The position numbers and the translations under genes are program-made. The notes beneath the pieces were generated by a model. The model saw nothing but the letters and a program-made list of their open reading frames with translations. It was not told the DNA's origin and made no database searches. Of a stretch of DNA of 17,703 nucleotides, positions 15,053 to 17,703 are shown one piece after another. Every line of letters starts with the position of its first letter. The first letter of the stretch is position 1. Origin of the DNA: CAYLLT01 sp964548565 (lineage in GTDB: Bacteria; Planctomycetota; Phycisphaerae; UBA1845; PWPN01); NCBI GenBank assembly GCA_964548565.1, contig CAZJTF010000121.1, forward strand, positions 1-17,703, in the 5' to 3' direction.

Positions 15053-16135
15053 TCACTGCGGTGGCGGAAGCTGCTCGACCTGCGGGAGGTCTTCGAGGCC
15101 GGAGAGGCCGAAAACCTCTAGAAAGCGTTTCGTGGTTCCGTAGAGCATCGGACGCCCGACGTCTTCCGCGCGCCCGACGATCTTCACGAGACCGAGCTCG
15201 CGCAGGCGGTTCAGCATTTCGCCGGCCGAAACGCCGCGGATCGCCTCGATCTCCGCCCGCACAACCGGCTGCTTGTAGGCGACGACGGCCAGTGTCTCCA
15301 TGGCCGCGGGAGAGAGCTTCGAGTCCTGGCGGGTCTGCCGGAGTCGACGCAGCCAGGTGTTGTATTGCGGCAGCGTGAGCATCTGGTAGCCGCCCGCCAG
15401 CTTCTCGATCCGGAAGACCGCGCCCTCCTTCGTGTACCGCTTGTTGAGGGCCTCGATGTGCTTGCGCACTTCGCGGGCAGAGCCTATGCCCAGAATGGAG
15501 ACGATCTTGGAGAGCGCGAGCGGGGCGTCCGAGACGAAGAGAATGGCCTCGATCACCTGGCGGGTCGTGACCTCGGTGCCCGGCATATCGGTGGCGAGCG
15601 ATTCGAGCGAGACAGCGTCGTCGCCTTCCGACGCCTCGCCCGCGTCCGCGTCTTCGTCAGGGTCGTCCGAAGCCGTCACGAGGGCGGGGAAGCTCACGGT
15701 CGGCGCCTGCGGATCAGCGGACTCTCCCGGTTCATCCGACGGCGCATCATCCCCGGGTACGGGTGCGTCGCCGTCGCTGTCGGGCTGGGGATCGGCGGCA
15801 GGTGCGATACCGGCGTCAGCTTCAGGAGTCCCGGCCTCGGCCGGGCTCGCGGATTCCGAGTCGGGCGGAGCCAGGCCGACCGGACCGACACCGGCGGCGG
15901 TATCGCCGGGGCTCTCCGGCTCCTCCGGAGCGGAGGCTTCGCCGGCAGCGGGCAATTCGTCCTGGATCGCGGCCTCGGCGACTGACTCTGCCGCGCCGGG
16001 CGGCTTGCGTGGACGGCGCCGGCGCGACCGGGGTGCCTTCGGGGCCTCGACAGGCATTTCGGGTAGGGGCTCCACGACCTGTTCCGGGTCCGCGGAGCCG
16101 TCCGTCACTGTGCCGGAGGGGGTGAGCGCCTCCAT
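15053..16135 (-). CDS. scpB: Segregation and condensation protein B with long acidic N-terminal extension
   Basis: ScpB is the winged-helix dimer partner of ScpA/SMC in bacterial condensin. The C-terminal about 160 residues (190-347 from this start) are typical: TTRQVIEAILFVSDAPLALSKI, YQMLTLPQYNTWL, KLSPAAMETLAVVAYKQPV, RGVSAGEMLNRLRELGLVKIVGR and GRPMLYGTTKRFLEVFGL. Before it lie about 190 residues rich in Pro, Ala, Asp, Glu and Ser, with one basic patch (SRRRRPRKPP), probably disordered; usual ScpB is about 180-200 residues in total. The start at 16133-16135 was chosen because AGGA lies 7 nt upstream. The ATG at 16157-16159 has no Shine-Dalgarno and lies about where transcription would begin from the TATGAT box at 16166-16171. 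No scpA or smc is in the window. Confidence 0.92.
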   Translation of the reverse strand: MEALTPSGTVTDGSADPEQVVEPLPEMPVEAPKAPRSRRRRPRKPPGAAESVAEAAIQDELPAAGEASAPEEPESPGDTAAGVGPVGLAPPDSESASPAEAGTPEADAGIAPAADPQPDSDGDAPVPGDDAPSDEPGESADPQAPTVSFPALVTASDDPDEDADAGEASEGDDAVSLESLATDMPGTEVTTRQVIEAILFVSDAPLALSKIVSILGIGSAREVRKHIEALNKRYTKEGAVFRIEKLAGGYQMLTLPQYNTWLRRLRQTRQDSKLSPAAMETLAVVAYKQPVVRAEIEAIRGVSAGEMLNRLRELGLVKIVGRAEDVGRPMLYGTTKRFLEVFGLSGLEDLPQVEQLPPPQ

Positions 16136-16165
16136 GCTCTCGTCCTGTACCTCGCGCATGGGGGG

Positions 16166-16171
16166 ATCATA
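16166..16171 (-). promoter_or_regulatory. Candidate -10 box of scpB
   Basis: TATGAT on the minus strand matches the -10 consensus at five of six positions. It would place transcription start near 16159 and leave a leader of about 24 nt with the AGGA ribosome binding site. No good -35 hexamer is visible at 16-18 bp. Confidence 0.4.
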
Positions 16172-16200
16172 TCGCAGCCCGCCGGGGGGCGTCTACGTCC

Positions 16201-16240
16201 GGAAACTGCGGGAAACACTGGTTTCCAGTGCCGCAGTTCC
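16201..16240. repeat. Overlapping hairpins in the scpB / lipoprotein spacer
   Basis: GGAAACTGCGG (16201-16211) pairs with CCGCAGTTCC (16231-16240) with one bulged A. Inside, CACTGG (16216-16221) pairs with CCAGTG (16225-16230) around TTT. A competing stem GGAAAC (16211-16216) / GTTTCC (16221-16226) overlaps both arms. It lies upstream of both divergent genes, just outside the scpB -10 box. Confidence 0.65.
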
Positions 16241-16317
16241 ATGACGCAAACGTCCGCGCCTTGATTGTGTCTGACTGGCCGGGGACTCGCCGCAACAGTC
16301 GCCCACGAGGTGACACT

Positions 16318-16674
16318 ATGACCGACCTGAGGCGTGCGATCCGTATCGTCTGCATCTGGACAGTTCCGTTCCTGATCAGCTTGCCCGTCGGCTGCATTCC
16401 TCTGCCGGGTGGGCTCATCGGCAATGGCGACTACGAGGATTGGTGCGACGATTGCGACGACTGGTACGACGGCGATTATTACGGGTGGTACGGGGGCGGG
16501 TGGTACGACGTCGCCTGGTACGACGATCCGTGGTACGGCTATGACGACGGCTACTACTACGACGATTACTACTATGATGATTACTACTACGAAGACTGGT
16601 ACGACGAGGGCTACTACTACGAGGACTGGTATTACGACGAGTGGTATGCGTACGAAGACCCGTACTACTGGTGA
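16318..16674 (+). CDS. Putative lipoprotein extremely rich in Tyr, Asp and Trp
   Basis: A 118-residue protein. It has a basic N-terminus (DLRRAIR), a hydrophobic core (IRIVCIWTVPFLISLPVG) and Cys26 in a lipobox-like PVGC, so it is probably a membrane-anchored lipoprotein, although Pro at -3 is atypical. The 92 residues after Cys26 contain 28 Tyr, 22 Asp, 10 Trp and 6 Glu and no Lys or Arg. It begins with a CDDC pair (43-46) and runs through YYYDD, YYYED and DWY units. The DNA shows imperfect tandem 15-bp units at about 16552-16612. GAGGTG lies about 8 nt before the ATG. An upstream in-frame ATG (16228) would bury the signal sequence and overlap the hairpin. No family recognised. The composition suggests surface display, metal binding, redox or Tyr cross-linking chemistry; none of these is shown. 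Confidence 0.72.
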   Translation: MTDLRRAIRIVCIWTVPFLISLPVGCIPLPGGLIGNGDYEDWCDDCDDWYDGDYYGWYGGGWYDVAWYDDPWYGYDDGYYYDDYYYDDYYYEDWYDEGYYYEDWYYDEWYAYEDPYYW

Positions 16675-16742
16675 AGCCTGACACACCAGTCGGCGAACGC
16701 GCACAAGATCATCGTGGACCCATCCAGCGGAGCTGGCTGATC

Positions 16743-17264
16743 TCAGCTGTGGGAATCTTCCGGGCCGAATGAGTCGTCGAGGTTGATGGCGGCCGTGTCG
16801 TCGCTGGCCGCGAGCGCCTCGAGGGCGCTGATCGGATCTTCCTCGTCCGCAGCGGTAAACAGGTCGCTTTCGGCGATCCCCGCGGCACTGCCGGCAGCGG
16901 CGGGAGCGGCCGTCTTGCTGGAGGGCGTACGAGCCTCGAGCCGGGTCTGCACAGGGCGGAGGTCCGACGGCTGGCCGTCAATCTGGACGGTGAAGACGAC
17001 GGGACCGATGACCACGTGATCGCCGGCGGCGAGTTCCTGCTCCGAAATCCGCTTGTTGTTGACGTAGGTGCCGTTGGCGCTGCCCAGGTCGCGCAGGGTG
17101 ACGTTGTCCTTGCCGACCATAATGACTGCATGGCGACGCGAAATCTCGGCGAGCGGGATCCTCAGGTCGCAGTCCTCCTTGCGGCCGACGACCGTCTTGC
17201 CCACCTCAATGGGGAACATCTTCCGCTCACCACTCTCTTTGAACATGATGAAAGCGACTTGCAT
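16743..17264 (-). CDS. FHA-domain protein
   Basis: A 173-residue protein with one forkhead-associated domain (about 20-92) that binds phosphothreonine peptides. All hallmark residues are present: Gly27-Arg28 (VVGRKEDCD), SRRH at 42-45, and Asn64-Gly65 (LGSANGTYVNNKRI). The C-terminal about 75 residues are Ala/Ser-rich and then acidic, probably disordered, with no second domain. The start at 17262-17264 was chosen because the FHA first strand (MQVAFIMFKESGERKMFPIE) begins there and GAGG lies 10 nt upstream. An upstream in-frame GTG/ATG-type extension adds only 11 unlike residues. Its phosphorylated partner, probably made by a Ser/Thr kinase encoded elsewhere, is unknown. The gene stands alone with a clear promoter. 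Confidence 0.9.
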   Translation of the reverse strand: MQVAFIMFKESGERKMFPIEVGKTVVGRKEDCDLRIPLAEISRRHAVIMVGKDNVTLRDLGSANGTYVNNKRISEQELAAGDHVVIGPVVFTVQIDGQPSDLRPVQTRLEARTPSSKTAAPAAAGSAAGIAESDLFTAADEEDPISALEALAASDDTAAINLDDSFGPEDSHS

Positions 17265-17362
17265 GGATGCAAACCTCAAAGTCGGTGAGGTAACCACCTG
17301 CGACGTGGCCGGTCCCTCGGGCGGACGACACTCTCACCCCGGAGAATGATCCGACTACCCGA

Positions 17363-17391
17363 AGTCTACCGGTTCTCGGCCGGCCTGACAA
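17363..17391 (-). promoter_or_regulatory. Promoter of the FHA-domain gene
   Basis: On the minus strand TTGTCA (17386-17391) and TAGACT (17363-17368) are exactly 17 bp apart. The -35 box differs from consensus at one position and the -10 box at two. Transcription would start near 17356, about 90 nt before the ATG. Confidence 0.65.
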
Positions 17392-17562
17392 GGGAAAGCC
17401 CGACAGAAGTCGCCACGCGCGCTCGCCGGGCCGCCGGCGTTAAGTCCTCAGGCGATGCGGAGTTGCGGCATGCGGGCTCGCGGCGGAGACGCTGGACGAG
17501 TCGCTCGACCCCGCGCGGACGCGCAGACTCAGCGCCTCATCCGTGCGACGGACCGTCGTTCC

Positions 17563-17590
17563 TTGACACTGCCGCAGCGTGCACTATATT
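17563..17590 (+). promoter_or_regulatory. Promoter of tRNA-Asp
   Basis: A perfect TTGACA (17563-17568) and TATATT (17585-17590) are 16 bp apart, directly upstream of the tRNA. The start is expected near 17597, giving a 5' leader of about 30 nt for RNase P. Confidence 0.85.
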
Positions 17591-17627
17591 AACGGATCTC
17601 CCGCCGGCGGGGGCAATCTGCCGGTCC

Positions 17628-17701
17628 GGGGCCGTAGCTCAATTGGTTAGAGCATCGGCTTGTCACGCCGAAGGTTGCGGGTTCGAGCCCCGTCGGCCTC
17701 G
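17628..17701 (+). tRNA. tRNA-Asp (anticodon GTC)
   Basis: A complete cloverleaf: acceptor GGGGCCG / CGGCCTC (one G-U pair), D-arm GCTC/GAGC, anticodon stem TCGGC/GCCGA with loop TTGTCAC and anticodon GTC at 17662-17664, and T-arm GCGGG TTCGAGC CCCGT. The discriminator base at 17701 is G, an aspartate identity element. The 3' CCA is not encoded (GTT follows), so it must be added after transcription. Confidence 0.97.
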
Positions 17702-17703
17702 TT

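Larger units (their letters stand above)
17265..17627. other. Divergent spacer FHA gene / tRNA-Asp
   Basis: The 363-bp spacer contains the FHA promoter on the minus strand and the tRNA promoter on the plus strand. The middle (about 17395-17560) is GC-rich and I see no gene, repeat or other signal in it. Confidence 0.6.

Noticed and set aside
16552..16612. CRISPR-like or satellite repeat array.
   Set aside because: The units are contiguous 15-bp in-frame codons (YYYDD type) without spacers, so they are coding repeats.
16105..16704. Minus-strand frame with a long Val/Ile run that looks like a membrane protein.
   Set aside because: It is the exact antisense of the Tyr/Asp repeats (TAC/GAC read backwards give GTA/GTC) and has no ribosome binding site or family match.

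Overview
The window is GC-rich, compact bacterial chromosome. The gene content points to the Planctomycetota, possibly a Phycisphaerae-like lineage. The evidence is a secreted protein with two DUF1080 (3-keto-disaccharide hydrolase-like) domains, a Tat-exported protein with a sugar-isomerase-like fold, a long K+-dependent membrane pyrophosphatase, and an HDOD-GGDEF protein. This placement is inferred from protein families; there is no 16S sequence in the window.

Layout. At 70-660 (minus) lies a decayed C-terminal piece of a second membrane pyrophosphatase with its own terminator. It is followed by an intact, unusually long hppA (780-3581, minus). After a 315-bp gap comes rpsU (3897-4103, minus) with a strong promoter. 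A 543-bp divergent spacer leads to a Tat-signal sugar-isomerase-like protein (4647-6218, plus). Next are a UdgX-type uracil-DNA glycosylase homologue (6306-6974, minus) and, divergently, a double-DUF1080 exported protein with a zinc-ribbon insert (7164-8528, plus). An HDOD-GGDEF signalling protein (8555-10114, minus) is separated by a structured spacer from a plus-strand cluster: a stand-alone response-regulator receiver, a fused M16 peptidase and a cyclodeaminase-family protein (10487-14336). The last two overlap by 4 nt. A small CxxC protein follows (14414-14683, plus).

The right part holds a small membrane protein and scpB (minus), a lipoprotein-like protein very rich in Tyr, Asp and Trp (16318-16674, plus), an FHA-domain protein (minus, with a good promoter) and a complete tRNA-Asp with a near-consensus promoter at the right edge.

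Functionally this is mostly core-genome material (ion pumping by PPi hydrolysis, ribosome, chromosome segregation, tRNA, DNA repair) mixed with exported carbohydrate-related proteins and signalling modules (c-di-GMP, receiver, FHA). I see no phage, IS element, CRISPR array or obvious island. The most unusual items are the Tyr/Asp/Trp-rich lipoprotein, the UdgX homologue with a KRRMH motif, the zinc ribbon inside an exported DUF1080 domain, the acidic N-terminal extension of ScpB, the pyrophosphatase remnant with in-frame deletions, and two structured intergenic elements.
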